Shown here piece after piece: positions 47,101 through 59,593 of a stretch of DNA of 62,000 bases; position 1 is the first letter of the stretch; each line of letters opens with the position of its first letter. Under the pieces are notes generated by a model. That model ran no database searches, had not been told where the DNA came from, and saw only the letters and a list, made by a program, of their open reading frames with translations. The position numbers and the translations under genes are program-made. Source of the stretch: Nymphaea colorata (lineage: Eukaryota; Streptophyta; Magnoliopsida; Nymphaeales; Nymphaeaceae); the NCBI RefSeq assembly GCF_008831285.2, contig NC_045139.1:27998808-28060807 (forward strand), written 5' to 3'.

Positions 47101-47851
47101 GCTCCGGCCCCCCCTTCGTCACTTCCGGCGGCAACCAGGCCACATCCTAGCGACAGGCGGTCGCTACCTTCGGCGCAAGGCAATAGGCGATTGCCAACTC
47201 CCACGTCCCTCTCGCCGACGTTCTCCCTTGCGACAGCGCACCGCAGAGGCTCTCCTCAACCGGTCTTCTTGTACCATGAGCTGCATTACCCGGGGTTTGG
47301 AATTTTCCCCGCGGTCTCTTATCCGGCATAGCCAAGGTCTCCTTTGGCCGGTGTCGTGTTCTTCTCCCCCTTGTAGTCCTGCGTGATTGTTCTTGCTTTT
47401 GTTTTAGGTTGCATTTAGTTTGCTTTATTTGATTGCTTTAGCCCGGCTTCAGCCTTGCTCTTGATCGTGGTACCTCAGAGGCGCACGCGCCGAAGACACG
47501 ACCACAGAGAGTGTGACCTTCCTACTTGGGAATGGGCATGGTTTGCACGTTACTTGTGGTTTGCGTGGTTTGTTGAGTGAGTTGCGAGTGATTACTCTTG
47601 TATTGATTGCGCTTGTATGGCCTCGCACCCTCTAGCCCTTGTAGTAGGATTTGCCTTAGTTAGGATTTTTGGGATACCCGCACTTGTACCCTTGTCCTAT
47701 TGGGTTTGCACCGGGGTCCTGTCTGGCTGGGTAGATTTCTTGTATTAATTTGCATAGGATTTTTGGTTTTAGAAAGATCCTCAAGTAAGTCTTGGGAACT
47801 TAGGCACTCGATTGGTTCGGACTTTATAGTCACAACGGTCGGGTCTGAACA
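44103..47851 (+). repeat. 3' LTR of the chromovirus (3749 bp)
   Basis: Starts TGTTACAGACCC and ends GGTCTGAACA, followed by GTCCC. It has an insertion around 44800-44816 relative to the 5' LTR and lacks about 20 bp present at 36890-36915. Confidence 0.95.
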
Positions 47852-47856
47852 GTCCC
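47852..47856. repeat. Right target-site duplication GTCCC of the chromovirus
   Basis: Exact copy of 34882-34886. Confidence 0.92.
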
Positions 47857-50304
47857 ATTGGGCTGATGTGATGAACATGGCATGGAGGTGGTGCACATGG
47901 AATGGCAACAATCTGGGCTTGCACTGAGGTGGAGAGCCAAATGGATGAGGAAGTGTCTATGCCACGTGATTAGCACAATTCGTTATGCAGCTGACAAGAA
48001 GAAGACTTAGGCGCGTGTGCAGGGTGGGATGCGACTTTTGTTGAGTGTACCATTGATTGGATCTTGGTTACATGTAGACTAGGCTGAGCTCAAGTGAGCT
48101 CGAGCTTGGTGCAATTGCTAGGGTTTGGCCCAAGCTCCTCCTCTAGCTGCTATAGTGCTGGCTGAGGGCTGTCGGGCATGGCTGAGCCATGTAGGCTAGT
48201 TGTGGCATTGGCTAAGGGCTGTGCTGGGCCACTCTCGGTGGTGTCTACTACTGAGTTAGCCTCCTCCTGAGGCACATCTGGTTGTTGTTACTATAATATG
48301 ATATGTAGGCTGATGATCTTAAAGGGCTGGTCCTTAATGAGGTTCGCATCACTTAGCCAGTAGTGATTTTCAATGATTCAGGTCTGTCGCCCTCTATCTG
48401 GAAAATTAATTGTTGGGACATGTTCTTGCATGTTTTGTCCATTACCCTTGGCGATAGCCAACCGCGGTCACATGCAGTCTCAACGATCTTAGCCTGGCCT
48501 TGCACTCAATCGGCCATAGGCCTATGCAGTTCACTACATACTCTACATGCCATGACCAAGCGACATGACTCCTTTTTGGCTCCTCAACGTGGATGTGCTT
48601 CAGTTCTATGGTCCTTCTTTTAGGCTGGCTAGAGAATTGTCAACGGGGTACACCCGTTAGTCTGTGATCTGTTTATAAGCTAGAGCAAGCCTTGAAGCTA
48701 CGCGCCTACCTGACCCCCTTGGCTAGCCCATCCGACGGCATCAAATTGGATACTCTTTCTCCTTCTCATCCCCAATTCTGCTTAATTTTCCACGTCACTG
48801 CACCTATCTCCACATTTGCACCTACATATATATAGGCCAAGGCCGGTTTGCATTGTACCGTGACATCATAATTGGATAGTGGGTGGTTTCTCTTGTATAG
48901 ATGTGCCATTTTTGTTTCGGAGATTGTATGACAGATACTTTTGTACTTCATTCTTGTGAGTCGTAGTCAAGGCAAGCGACTCGGGTCGCACCAAGGCTCT
49001 TCTTCGGTAGGTTTGCATTGGAAGCCGGTACCTAGTCTACCGTTTGATATTGTAGAGAAGCGCCAAACGGTTATTTCAAGAAACTTAACCAATATCATCA
49101 ACATAGGGGTGCAACCGATCCATTTGACTTGGATATCTGGTTCAATATCAGTCCTTTCTCCAAATCGAGTTCATTGTCCAGGGTGGTGGATCCTAAGCCT
49201 AGCAAATGGAGGATTCTAAAATTGCCCTCTCGCCAATTCATCTTTCGTACCCAAAGGATTATGAAACAAGGCAACCATAGTATGGCTGTGCAATGCATTT
49301 TTATATATCTCCTCCATGGAACACTATCTATAAAATGCTAAACCATCTCCAACTTGAGATATTACAACAAACCTAAATCTAGTTCAAATATAATTTGCTC
49401 ATGATTTTCCGTTTCCTTTTTCTGCAGTTTTATCAGATCAGGTATGTTTTTTAGCACATTTCAGAAAACATACTAACAATATTAAAATTTTTGAGTTAAG
49501 ATTTTGTTTGCGGTTATTCAGATTTTTTCGATTTTAGAAGCAAATTTGGATTTGATAAACTAAGCCTGGGTTTGGTTTCGTACATGCAGGATCATGGTTC
49601 CGTTTGCAACCATATGTTTTCACAAGCCTATTCGGATCTGAAGTAAGATATCATTGGGTTTACAAAACGAAAAGGGACAGACGGATGTTCTGTTAAATAC
49701 CACCACTTGTTTTTGAAATTAGATTACTAAAGTAAGAACCAATGCCTTTTTGTTGGACTTAGGCGTGTCAAACAGCCTTCGTTCACGTTTGAATTGAATT
49801 CAAATCATATTTTTATACAAATTCAAGCCTTCGCAATGTAGAAACGTGTGCATATAACGTATACTCATTGCTAGGCACTGAAGATTTTCAAAACCCAGTT
49901 CGAAGCTGGATTCGGTCCTTGCAGGCATGATTCTCAGGCCCCAACAGATCTCCATTTTAAATCATCGATTTCGACTCCGTGATTGGATTTCGACTCCGTG
50001 ATTGGATTTCGAGCCTGCCGTGCATCCAACCCGTTGACAGCTCCACCTGCACCAGCGGCAACGGCTTCATGGGGGAAAGGCGCGAAACAAGAGGTTCCCA
50101 ACCAACGCTAGCTGGGGGAGCTCCCTCCCTAAATTTAGCGCCATTTGCTTGTTTTAGAGGGTGACCATCTATGGGGATCGGTCGTCCTTGTGACCACCTG
50201 CATCTTCCCCTTCGGGTCTCTGAGTTCATGGCTGTATGCTCTTCTCCACATCCTTTTGGCTTCTGCCCACCCTCCATGCCGGTGTAACTTGGAGGAAGTC
50301 TAGA
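47857..50304. other. Right piece of the split GC-richer unit and upstream region of the SRF gene
   Basis: 47857 to about 48660 continues the GGCT/CAGG-rich sequence interrupted by the two retrotransposons. No gene is recognised in it. From about 48700 the composition changes. A TATATATATA word at about 48824 is followed by a leader-like region, and 49100-49340 has short frames with no domain. The last 700 bp before the SRF start codon should contain its promoter and 5' UTR, but no TATA box could be assigned with confidence. Confidence 0.45.
49969..50015. repeat. 19-bp tandem repeat upstream of the SRF gene
   Basis: The unit TTTCGACTCCGTGATTGGA occurs twice exactly, then begins a third time. 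It lies about 300 bp before the start codon, in the likely promoter or 5' UTR. Confidence 0.9.
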
Positions 50305-53300
50305 ATGGCCGGTAAATCCGGCACTCTGGTTGTTGGCGATTCTAAACAATGCGCATTGGTGTTAGGAATCTTGTTATTCCTCTTCAACCCTGTGATCGGA
50401 AAGACAGACGCCGATGATGGTATTGTGTGATTTTTAAGTTCTTTTTATTTAATTTTCTTTTTGTTGGTTTTGTAATTTTTTCCTTCTGTATTGTCTCAAG
50501 ATGGGGAAGCGTCATTTAGCTAGAAAGTTTGAATGGTTAAAATTGGTTGAAATTGCGATTGTACGTAGGGAAGATTGAAACTTTCTTTCGAGATGTTGTG
50601 GACTTGCAGACTAGGGAGATATATATATTCACCATAGCATGTTCTGGTTTTTTATCATTGTTTGTTGCATGAGTATGATTATTATTGAAAACAATTTTAT
50701 GATAAAGCGACACCATTTTTTTACCGTCCTGATTTTACGCGGCATGTGCAACTCTAACTAGAGGTTCAAATATTCGGAAGCTTTACCTCTAAATTAATGA
50801 ACAACATTTATTCATGCCCCCTGCAATTGTTATTTTTCAGTTTCTGCCCTCAAGGTGATGTATAGCAGCTTAAACTCTGCTCCTCAATTGACTGGATGGA
50901 GTTCAGCTGGCGGTGATCCCTGTGCAGATTCCTGGAAAGGAATCAAATGCTCTGGTTCTTCTGTCACTGAAATGTATAGCATTTCCTTGGACCTGTAAAT
51001 CTGTAATTTATAGAAAATTGTGTCGTTATACAAGAGGGCTCATTGCTACGACTAACTTGGGATTGTTTTGACAGAAAATTGTCAGGTCTTGGATTGACTG
51101 GGACGATGGGATATCAATTATCGAGTCTGACTTCTGTAACCTACTTGTGAGGCACATTACCTATTGAGAAGAAAACTTTTTTCTTTTCCATTTCTTTCTT
51201 TTGTCATGAAGAACAACTAAGTAACTTCTTTGTCATAATACAGTGATCTGAGCAACAACAATCTTCAAGGAAGCATACCATACCAACTTCCACCAAATGC
51301 AGCACACATGTAAGTTGCTGTCATTAGCTTCTGTTGTCCATAGTAGTTTAAATGTTTGAACATGCAAGCATGAAGCATAAAGTTACTTTTAAGTTTTTTT
51401 TTTTTTATCCCTCAGAAAGCAATGATGGTTAGTTGCACAAGTTGTTTAGAGTTCACTTCCTCACTGCATTCTTTCAAATTTTTTTCCGAGTATGAAAAAT
51501 TTTTAATTCTGTGTGTCAAACGTTGATGCAGTGCTCAGATGCAGATCTAAAAATGTTTGCCAAATGCTTGTACTGATTTGTGAAACAAAAAGAAAAAGAA
51601 AAAGAAGAGAAAATTTATTACAGAAAACCTTAAATTTGACTGTGGTCCTATATCTTTGTTTCTGTTAGAAACTCGATCATGCATTGTTTTGTACTGTTTT
51701 TGTTGCAGAAATCTTGCCAGCAACTCCTTCTCTGGCAGTATACCTTATTCTATCTCTCAAATGAGTGATCTTGAGTACCTGTAAGTAGAAATGCTTGATC
51801 TGTCTTCCTGTGGATTATGTTCTCGGCTGCAATTTTATATGTTGAACCTTTTATGTTTGCAGAAATCTTGCTCATAATCAACTCAATGTGCAGTTAAGCG
51901 ACATGTTTGGTCAACTTCAGCAACTTACTTTTCTGTAAGATGTGTTACATAGTTTCTTTTTCCTTTCATGTAGTAGTTTCTTTTTCCTTTCATGTAGTAC
52001 ATAGTTTCTTTTTCCTTTCATGTAGCTTCTCAAAGATGAAACTTATGTGTTACATCTTCTCAAAGATGAAACTTATGTGTTACATAGTTTCTTTTTCCTT
52101 TCATGTAGTAGTTTCTTTTTCCTTTCATGTAGTACATAGTTTCTTTTTCCTTTCATGTAGCTTCTCAAAGATGAAACTTCTGAGAATATTGCGAAAATGA
52201 ACATCTTGTTGGAAAAAGTATCTTGAATTTTAAGCAAAACGTAGTTATGGTTAAAAACAGAAGGATTTTTCTGTTGCCTTTACAAGTTCTTTACAACATA
52301 GAAGACAGGACACTTTCAGGCATTGCAAACTAAAATCATGGATATGCTTTCTCTGGTATTTCTGTATGATCTTTTTACACCTTCATAAATTATTGCTGGA
52401 AATGAAACTTGATTGTGAAGTAGGTGGCTAGAGACTAAACTAAGTGATGCTCAAAAATACTTTGCAGATATTTTTCTTTTAAATTTTTTCTCATAATACT
52501 GATTCTATTCAATGTTGTAGCCTTTCCATTTCAAGTTTTTATGAGCATTAGATGACTTGATCCCAAAAAGCTAAATACTAGACTAATGTATAGAAATTGC
52601 GCAAGTTAAACTATTTTACTTTACTATATAAGATGTGAATGTTGTGCTTTTTCCTATGGTCCTTTGTAATATCAAGAATTTCTATCCTTCTTGTTGTACT
52701 TTGAATGTATGCTGCTTCCATATGTAGCATACAGAACTGAGGAGCCCTTTATTTGACTGCCTTCTTCTTGGAAACTCTGTGCAGTGACCTCTCATTTAAT
52801 GGTCTATCTGGCGATCTACCTCAAAGTTTTGCTTCCCTCTCAAGACTTACCACTCTGTATGGGATTCTGAATCAATACATGTTGTTATTGAGCTTAATTC
52901 AGTTTTATCAATTAATATTTCCCTCTGCCTTGCTGTAGGTATTTGCAGAATAACCAACTGACCGGTTCAATCAATGTTCTTGCAAGTCTTCCACTTGACA
53001 ACCTGTGAGTATGAAATAGAATCTAATGCTTTTCGTTTAGCAAGTACGATGCATTCATATGAAGTTATGAAATAATAACTGTATGATATGCTTAGTTTGT
53101 AATAATAGGAATTAGCTTGGTTGTGCTCTTGACTTATTATGCTTGCTCCAACCTTTTATCTTTCTGGAATATGCACATAAATCTAAATGCTGTCTTGGTT
53201 TTTTTACCATGGAGTGAACTCCTTATTCTACATCTGCCATAAAAGGAATGTCAATTGTCAACAACTCACCACTTATTGAAAAAAGAAGAAAGAGTTAGAT

Positions 53301-56300
53301 ATGTATGTTTGGTAATTATCACAACAATTATTTGTTGTTGAGAAGCATAGCATAATTGTCTAGCAGTGATTCATAGAAAATCATTAAAATATTTTAAATT
53401 TGATAGAAATGGAAATTGTGGAAATATGTGCTTACCTTGTTGTTGTCCACTATATGTTGTCACTGTAAATGTTTATTTCATCTCTGGGTGCCTGTGCATA
53501 CATAAATCTGTATTATGTGTACAAGATTCATCCATTATTTCATACTGGACTAGTTTTTTACGTTGAATATGATTTTTTCTTTTTCCATTGACTCCTAGGA
53601 ACATTGAAAACAACCATTTTAGTGGATGGATCCCAAGTGAGCTGAAGAACATAAACAATATCAAGTATGTCTTTCTAGTCCCTGAATGAAAATGTTGTTG
53701 AAGCATGAAGAAGGTCTTATGGTCTTTCCCATTGCATGTTATTTTTTTGGTAGGACTGGTGGAAATTCATGGTCATCTGGTCCTGCCCCTCCTTCACCAC
53801 ATCAGAGAAATAAATCCAACGGCCACTCCAAAAGTGGAATGGGCTCAGAAAAGATCCGAGATGCAGTAATTATCATTGGATTGGCAATAGGAGCATTTGC
53901 ACTTATTGGAATTGCTGCAGCCATAGTTTCATCTAGATCATCACCCCGTTATCTGGATGAAGAGAAAATGAGTAGCAGAAATGACAGTCCTTTTTTTTCT
54001 CAGGAGATCAAAGGTAGGTATTTGTTACACTATATCTGACATTAACAAATAAGATTTACCCTTGTATGTTACACTATATCTGATTTGACTTTTGAACATC
54101 AAAAGGAATTTCCAAATCCCTATTATTTAACATGCATGCCTACCATTTTGTCCTTGTAAGCTAGATATGAGAAATCCATTTTCATGTTTAAAGGAGTAGG
54201 GCAATGTATATGTAAAGGATTTCAGTGCCTTGGAAGTTAGCATGCCCTCACGTCAGCTTCCAGGCATATTTATATACTGACTCTGAAAGCAATTGTTGTC
54301 TTCTTGTGCACTTCTATATCACTATCTTGAAATTTCTCATTGAAGATAAATGAAGAGTGATTTTTCCAACCATTTTTTTCCCTGTTATTCCATTAGTGTG
54401 AATGATCTTTGTCATCGTGATGGTCAATCTTCATGAAGGTAGGCCCAGACTTCTTGAATTGATTTGACTGATAAATAGTTCCTAACTATCATTAAGGTGG
54501 ACCCAGACTTCTAAAATATGAATTTAGTTGCCTGCATTTGGAGAATGACCCAGTTCATGGCATTTTGACTACTCAAACTCATGTTTGATAGATGAACTTC
54601 TTCTCCTGTGATGCATACCTGTGCTTTCTAACTGCTATCCAGCATGCTATTCTAACACTTGGAATAGGGATTATGTTAGTTTTGAAGCATGTCCATATAT
54701 ATTTGTCAACCTGATGCTGCATGCACTTGTATCCAGGCTTCAAACCAATTGAGACTTCTGTCCCAATAAACATGAAGACATTGCAAACATCTTCATCCAT
54801 AGGACTTCAACCTCCACCATCAGAACAGCGCACATCATTTAGCAATAGTGATTCCTTAAACAAAAGCAGTTCCAGAAGAAGTGGAGGCCCTGTAATGGCA
54901 ACAAATTACCCTCTAGCAGAACTTCAGATGGCTGCAGGAGGCTTCGGTAGGGAACATTTTGTCGGTGAGGGAGCTCTTGGACAAGTTTTCAAGGCAAAAT
55001 ACGTTGATGGGAAGGTAAGATCCACTTTTGAATAACTAATTTGCCTCCAGACTGGGTTATTCCATGTAACTGCAGTATATCTGGGAGTCCAGTCATCGGA
55101 TCATGTTTGTGCTCCACATATGTGCTGTGCTTTTACTTCAAATGACTACATACCTTGAGGTGAAATGCTTTAGAGTGCTTGAAAATATGTAGTTACAACT
55201 TCCCTGTGTATTGTTACAGCATCAAATCTATTCCTTACACAAGGACAGTTGTTTGGAATAAAACACAGAACCTGTCACCTGAAAATGGGGTGAAGCTCAT
55301 AAGCAGCAGCGCATCAGCCAGTATGGAGACAGATGTCACTGATCGCGTACCTCTTTCCTGTGATACAAACAGACAGATTTTATATATGAGTAAAACCAAT
55401 GCCCAAACGGGACTGGATTTTCCAGTCCATTTTCCTCCCTAGGATCCACTGATCGTGGGAGGACAGTTGCAGGTTAAGGACACAGTTGGTGAGATAGAAA
55501 GGAGTTGGCAAAACCAGTGCAAAATGGGACCGGTCAAACTCATTTCCTATATATATATATATATATAACTCTGAGTCAATTTGATGTCTATGTGCGTACA
55601 TGCTCTTTTAGACAAATTCATGACCTTTGAGACCATAAAATTTTGATGCAGTGAAGGCCATTTATTTTTATACACTTGATCCTTGTTACACATTTTGTGA
55701 TACAACTCATAACTTGAGTTTTTTTTAAAATCAATTTTGTAATTAATATATGTAATTTTTCCGTGACCACCAGTCACTTGATCAGATGGTTACACATGCA
55801 CTCACACATATTGTATGCTCTTCAATTTGTATATCTGCAACTTAGTCAAATACATTCCTATTGACCACTTACGGCTTCAATAAACAAGTTGAAGAGAAAT
55901 GTCCTTTTCATATTATTAACTTCTTCTGATTTTACCACGTATCTGAAGTACAGGAAAAATTGCAGGTTCTGGCAGTCAAGAAGTTAATGATTGGACCATT
56001 TGAAGGTGAAAACTCAGGAGCATTCATGGAGACAGTGTCTGAAATATCTCGGTTACACCATCCAAACATCACAGAACTTGTTGGTTATTGTTCAGAGCGT
56101 GGTCAAAACCTATTAGTGTATGAGTTTCTGCAAAATGGATCACTTCATGATTTTTTGCATTTGTCGGATGACTTTAGCAAGCCACTTACTTGGAATACTC
56201 GAGTTAAGATTGCTCTTGGAACAGCCAGAGCCATAGAGTAAGTCCATCACCATCAACACTGAGTTGCTAGAAAATATATATTGCAAGTAAAATTAAGGAA

Positions 56301-57487
56301 AATCACTACTTTCTATCATGATTCATTTTATAAGTTTGATAATGGCTTTCTTGCATTACTATCCTCAATGATCTGCAGTTGCATCATTGTGAATATTGGT
56401 TACTTTTTGATTGATTATCACAATACACTGTTATGATTGTGGTGATCAAATGTAATTTGGTTTGATTTTTCGCCATAAAACTACTATATTCCACGCTTCA
56501 GCCATTTTGTGGTATTACTTTTATCACTGTCAAAGTAAAAGTGTCAGTTATCGTTTAGTTTGTATTTCAGATTTACGCTCATGAATTTTTTCCACTCTCA
56601 AAATTTGTTACTTGATCAATCTTAGATACCTACATGAAGTATGTTCCCCATCCGTTATCCATAGAGACATCAAGTCTGCCAACATTTTACTGGATGCTGA
56701 ACTCAATCCTCGTCTTTCTGATTGTGGTTTTGCTGCATTTTACCAGGTAAGGACCCTTGCTAAATTGTCCATTAAGCAATTTTACCTCACTAAGTCAAAA
56801 CAACTTCAGGTCTCCAATTTGTCCTTTTGTAGGATTTGAATAAAAATCTGGGAGTTGGATACATTCCACCTGAGTGCACTACACCATCAGCATATACACT
56901 GAAGAGTGATGTCTACAGTTTTGGAGTTGTAATGCTGGAACTTGTGACAGGTCGGAAGCCATTTGACAGGTAACTGCATGCATTTTCCATCAATTCTGTT
57001 CCAGTTTTCTGGAATCATACTTAACAGCATTCTTTGCAGCTCAAAATCAAGATTGGAACAGTCATTAGCTAGATGGGCCGCACCTCAGCTCCATGACATT
57101 GATGCCTTAGCAAAGATGGTGGATCCTGCACTGCGGGGACTCTACCCTGCCAAAGCCCTCTCGCAATTTGCTGATGTCATTGCTATTTGTGTTCAGGTAG
57201 AAGCTATTTCAAGCCAAATGATATATTCTTCCAAATTTTCGTGTTATATTTATAGTGTTGCTTTATACTAAGTTTGTGCTAGACAAACTTGAAAGTTATT
57301 ATTAACTGAACCTTTATGCTTGACCCTGCAGCCAGAGCCAGAGTTCCGGCCTCCAATGTCTGAGGTTGTACAGGCACTTCTTCGGTTGGTCCAACGTGGT
57401 AGCATGAATACAAGACCATCTGTAGATGGACGAAGCACCTCATGTAGGACATCTGATGCAGATCACTCTGATTATCGATATATTTAA
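50305..57487 (+). CDS. STRUBBELIG-RECEPTOR FAMILY (LRR-V) receptor-like kinase, 704 aa
   Basis: Plasma-membrane receptor-like kinase of the SRF/LRR-V family, which includes STRUBBELIG. Sixteen exons join with matching phases and GT-AG introns: 50305-50419, 50841-50973, 51075-51146, 51244-51309, 51709-51780, 51863-51934, 52785-52856, 52939-53004, 53599-53664, 53754-54013, 54737-55014, 55966-56237, 56626-56746, 56833-56969, 57040-57196, 57332-57487 (2115 nt). Signal peptide about 1-33; LRR N-cap with [14 protein letters not shown]; LRRs in exons 3-9 (66 or 72 bp each, the LRR-V pattern); Pro/Ser linker; membrane segment about 282-303; kinase with GEGALG 408-413, Lys429, HRD 527-529, DCG 547-549 in place of DFG, PPE 567-569 in place of APE. 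The HRD Asp and both Mg-binding positions are kept, so activity is not excluded, though many SRF kinases are atypical. Subgroup not resolved. Confidence 0.93.
51941..52179. repeat. 135-bp minisatellite in SRF intron 6
   Basis: A 135-bp unit starting at 51941 begins again at 52076 and runs to 52179. Inside it the shorter word AGTTTCTTTTTCCTTTCATG occurs three times per unit and CTTCTCAAAGATGAAACTT twice in the first. It starts 6 bp after the exon 6 donor site. It creates a false 97-codon frame. Confidence 0.95.
55548..55567. repeat. (TA)n microsatellite in SRF intron 11
   Basis: About ten TA dinucleotides in the 951-bp intron between exons 11 and 12. The same intron also has two copies of an AAAACCA(A/G)TGC...GGGAC(T/C)GG word (55393 and 55509), perhaps the remains of a small element. 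Confidence 0.9.
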
Positions 57488-57685
57488 AACATATCTTTTG
57501 TCAATATTAATGAATAGAAAATTTTCTTGTATTTATTCTTTCCTATCTTAGAAGCTATCAAGTTCGCGTATGGGTAATTGGCTCCTTTTCCTGGTGAGTC
57601 TTTTATCTTCTTCTGGCATCTGTTTAAAGGAAATTCTCTAGTATTTGAAGGCATCGCTCCACACCATCATAGGAAGTGTGAACCT

Positions 57686-58028
57686 TGTCTAAAAAAAACA
57701 AAATAAAGTACAGGACACGACAAAGGGAATTAGTGGTTCGGCTTGAAAGCCTACATCCACGGAGAAGGAGAGCTTGTTTTCATTCATACTCTGTCAATAA
57801 TACTTGAGTTTCATTTTAAAGTTTACAATGAAAGGGAGAAAAAGGAAATAGTATCCAACAGCTTGATAAATTATTGTGCAAGCTGGTGCTGGGATACTCT
57901 CTAATAGACGTTAACTACTTTCCATAAAATGACCACTGAGATGCTTACCAACATGCACATCAATCAGATCCCCAAAGTCTTGGTGAATACATGAGTAAAG
58001 AATTTGAAGCTCCTCAAATATCGTAACA
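57686..58028 (-). repeat. Ty1/copia-type LTR fragment (about 343 bp)
   Basis: On the minus strand an LTR-like sequence starts TGTTACGATATTTGAGG directly after a polypurine tract and ends near TTTTAGACA. Its end contains CCGTGGATGTAGGCTTT and CCGAACCACTAATT, words that recur near the U5 end of many plant copia LTRs. It is probably the 3' LTR of the truncated element to its right; the left boundary is approximate. Confidence 0.65.
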
Positions 58029-58218
58029 ATCTCCCCTCAGGTTGGTGTCTAGATATCAATCTATCTCAAATTGTCTGTTATGAACCTGTATCTTTCTTTA
58101 CTAAAAGCTTTAGTATACCAACTTTTCTTCACTTTTCACATGGAATGTTTCAATAGTTCGATCTTGATTTTTTTTTCCTCTCACAAGATGACGGTCAACT
58201 TTTATATATTTTATTCTC
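58029..58218 (-). pseudogene. Copia RNase H C-terminus and polypurine tract
   Basis: Minus-strand translation from 58218 gives KRIKYIKVDRHLVRGK, then TIETFHVKSEEKLVY. This is clearly the end of a Ty1/copia RNase H (HERTKHIEVDCHFVR...HV.SE.QLADIFTK), with the LADIFTK part lost to mutation. About 70 bp further lies CCAACCTGAGGGGAGAT, the copia polypurine tract (58029-58045), then the LTR. The upstream half of the domain is absent because another element begins at 58222. Confidence 0.75.
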
Positions 58219-58974
58219 TTAGGCCACGTTTGATGGCACCGATTTTTTAGAGGGGGAACTTTTTCTAGGGGAAAATCTCCATGGAAAAATGTCAGAAGGG
58301 TAAAATTCCCTTCTTCTTGTTTGAGACCATGTTTGATGGTCTGGAACTTTTTTGAAGGGGAAAAAATGCCTGGTTTGATAGGCAGGGAAATTTTTTCAAG
58401 AAAAAAATTTTTGACCGTTTTTTTGTCATGGTAAAAAATGGCAACTGATCGTGCACCACCTACACACATCATGCAATTCAGCCATGGAAAAAATATTTAA
58501 ATCCATTCAATAAATATGATGCATACTTCAACACTTGAGTTGAATCAATTTGTTCGGCAGCAGATGGGCTTAGGCTCAGTTAATGGATTGCCTTTGACTG
58601 TGTGATCTTAATAAGGTTTCAGAAAGAGAGAGAGAGAGAACGAGAAAGCTGGATAAAAAGCTCACAATGTTGAACAACAAAAAGGAGAGGCCAATGGCAA
58701 ACTGCAACCCACAGAAATCCTTGAATAATTGAGCCCATAACTTTGTAAAATTAGCAGTATCGAAAATGTCAAGGTATGCACGTCTTATCTGCTAATTAAC
58801 AGTTTTAGGAATTCAAGCACATGACAATTCACCTCAGAGTTTCATTCATACCCACAGATACAAATTGACACCTACTGACCTAGTTGCATATACTCACATA
58901 TACACTAAGGTGCATGCTTGCTACATTTGCCTAAGCGTGATTGAATTAACACATGAACAAGAAAATAAACATAA

Positions 58975-59072
58975 CTGAATGAGCTATAGAGGCACATACA
59001 ATCACATGTATGACAATCAGTATCTGTTGCTGGATGTTTGGCAGCCTGAATGAGCTATAGAGGCACATACAA
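58975..59072. repeat. 27-bp direct repeat pair
   Basis: CTGAATGAGCTATAGAGGCA followed by CATACAA occurs at 58975-59001 and 59046-59072 without mismatch. Confidence 0.9.
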
Positions 59073-59347
59073 CCACTGCTTGTAGTTTTTAAATAGTTTC
59101 ATCATAACTTCATCTATAGCCCTCTCATCCAACTGAGGCCCAGAAGCAATCAACAAAGAAAAGAAAGAGTTGATAACAGATATACATTTATACAGAAACT
59201 TGGGCGGAATATACATTAAAGAGTATTGTCCAACATTCAAGTGGGTGCCCATATTGTTAGTTCACATCCAAAAAACTATTGGTTACCCATCTAGTATATG
59301 AGTTTAAAGAGTACACATCCAAAAAACAAAACAGACGATCACTAGTT

Positions 59348-59515
59348 AAAATAGATGCTTCATCTTCGTTGTAATCTTCTTGTTCTTGCTGCACTTTACA
59401 AAATAGATGCTTCATCACAAAACAAAATAGATGCTTCATCTTCCTTGTAATATATATGTTGATGCTTCATCTTCGTTGTCCTATATATGTTGATGCTTCA
59501 TCTTCGTTGTCCTAA
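59348..59515. repeat. Short tandem array around GATGCTTCATCTTCGTTGT
   Basis: GATGCTTCATC occurs five times in 168 bp. Four of the five continue as TTC(G/C)TTGT; the intervals are irregular (about 28-57 bp). Confidence 0.9.
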
Positions 59516-59593
59516 AGTAGATGTCAAACATACATATGCAAAGTAAACATTTGACTTGTTATACATCAACAAATAACTGATAAATGAACTTCG

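Larger units (their letters stand above)
34887..47851 (+). mobile_element. Ty3/gypsy chromovirus retrotransposon, complete but inactive
   Basis: A 12,965 bp element with LTRs starting TGTTAC and ending AACA, exact GTCCC target duplications, a primer site complementary to initiator tRNA-Met, polypurine tract, and gag-pol with a C-terminal chromodomain-like segment. That combination defines a plant chromovirus; the clade within them was not resolved. Hand comparison of the first ~219 bp of the two LTRs shows 16 mismatches, 13 of them transitions. The coding region is continuous except for seven stops and about four small indels, so it died much more recently than the Tat element. Confidence 0.95.

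Noticed and set aside
49100-49150. Another hAT-like start (TAGGGGTGCAACCG)
   Set aside because: No matching inverted end was seen within the window, and a short word like this occurs by chance.
51907-52200. 97-codon plus-strand frame with repeated FSFHVV segments
   Set aside because: It is made by the T/C-rich minisatellite in SRF intron 6 and has no independent coding support.
55179-55442. 87-codon frame in SRF intron 11
   Set aside because: It lies in an intron defined by good splice sites and consistent phases, and has no domain.
58110-58472. 120-codon minus-strand frame as a single gene
   Set aside because: It is a chimera: its C-terminal part is copia RNase H, and its N-terminal part is Harbinger end sequence read through the junction.
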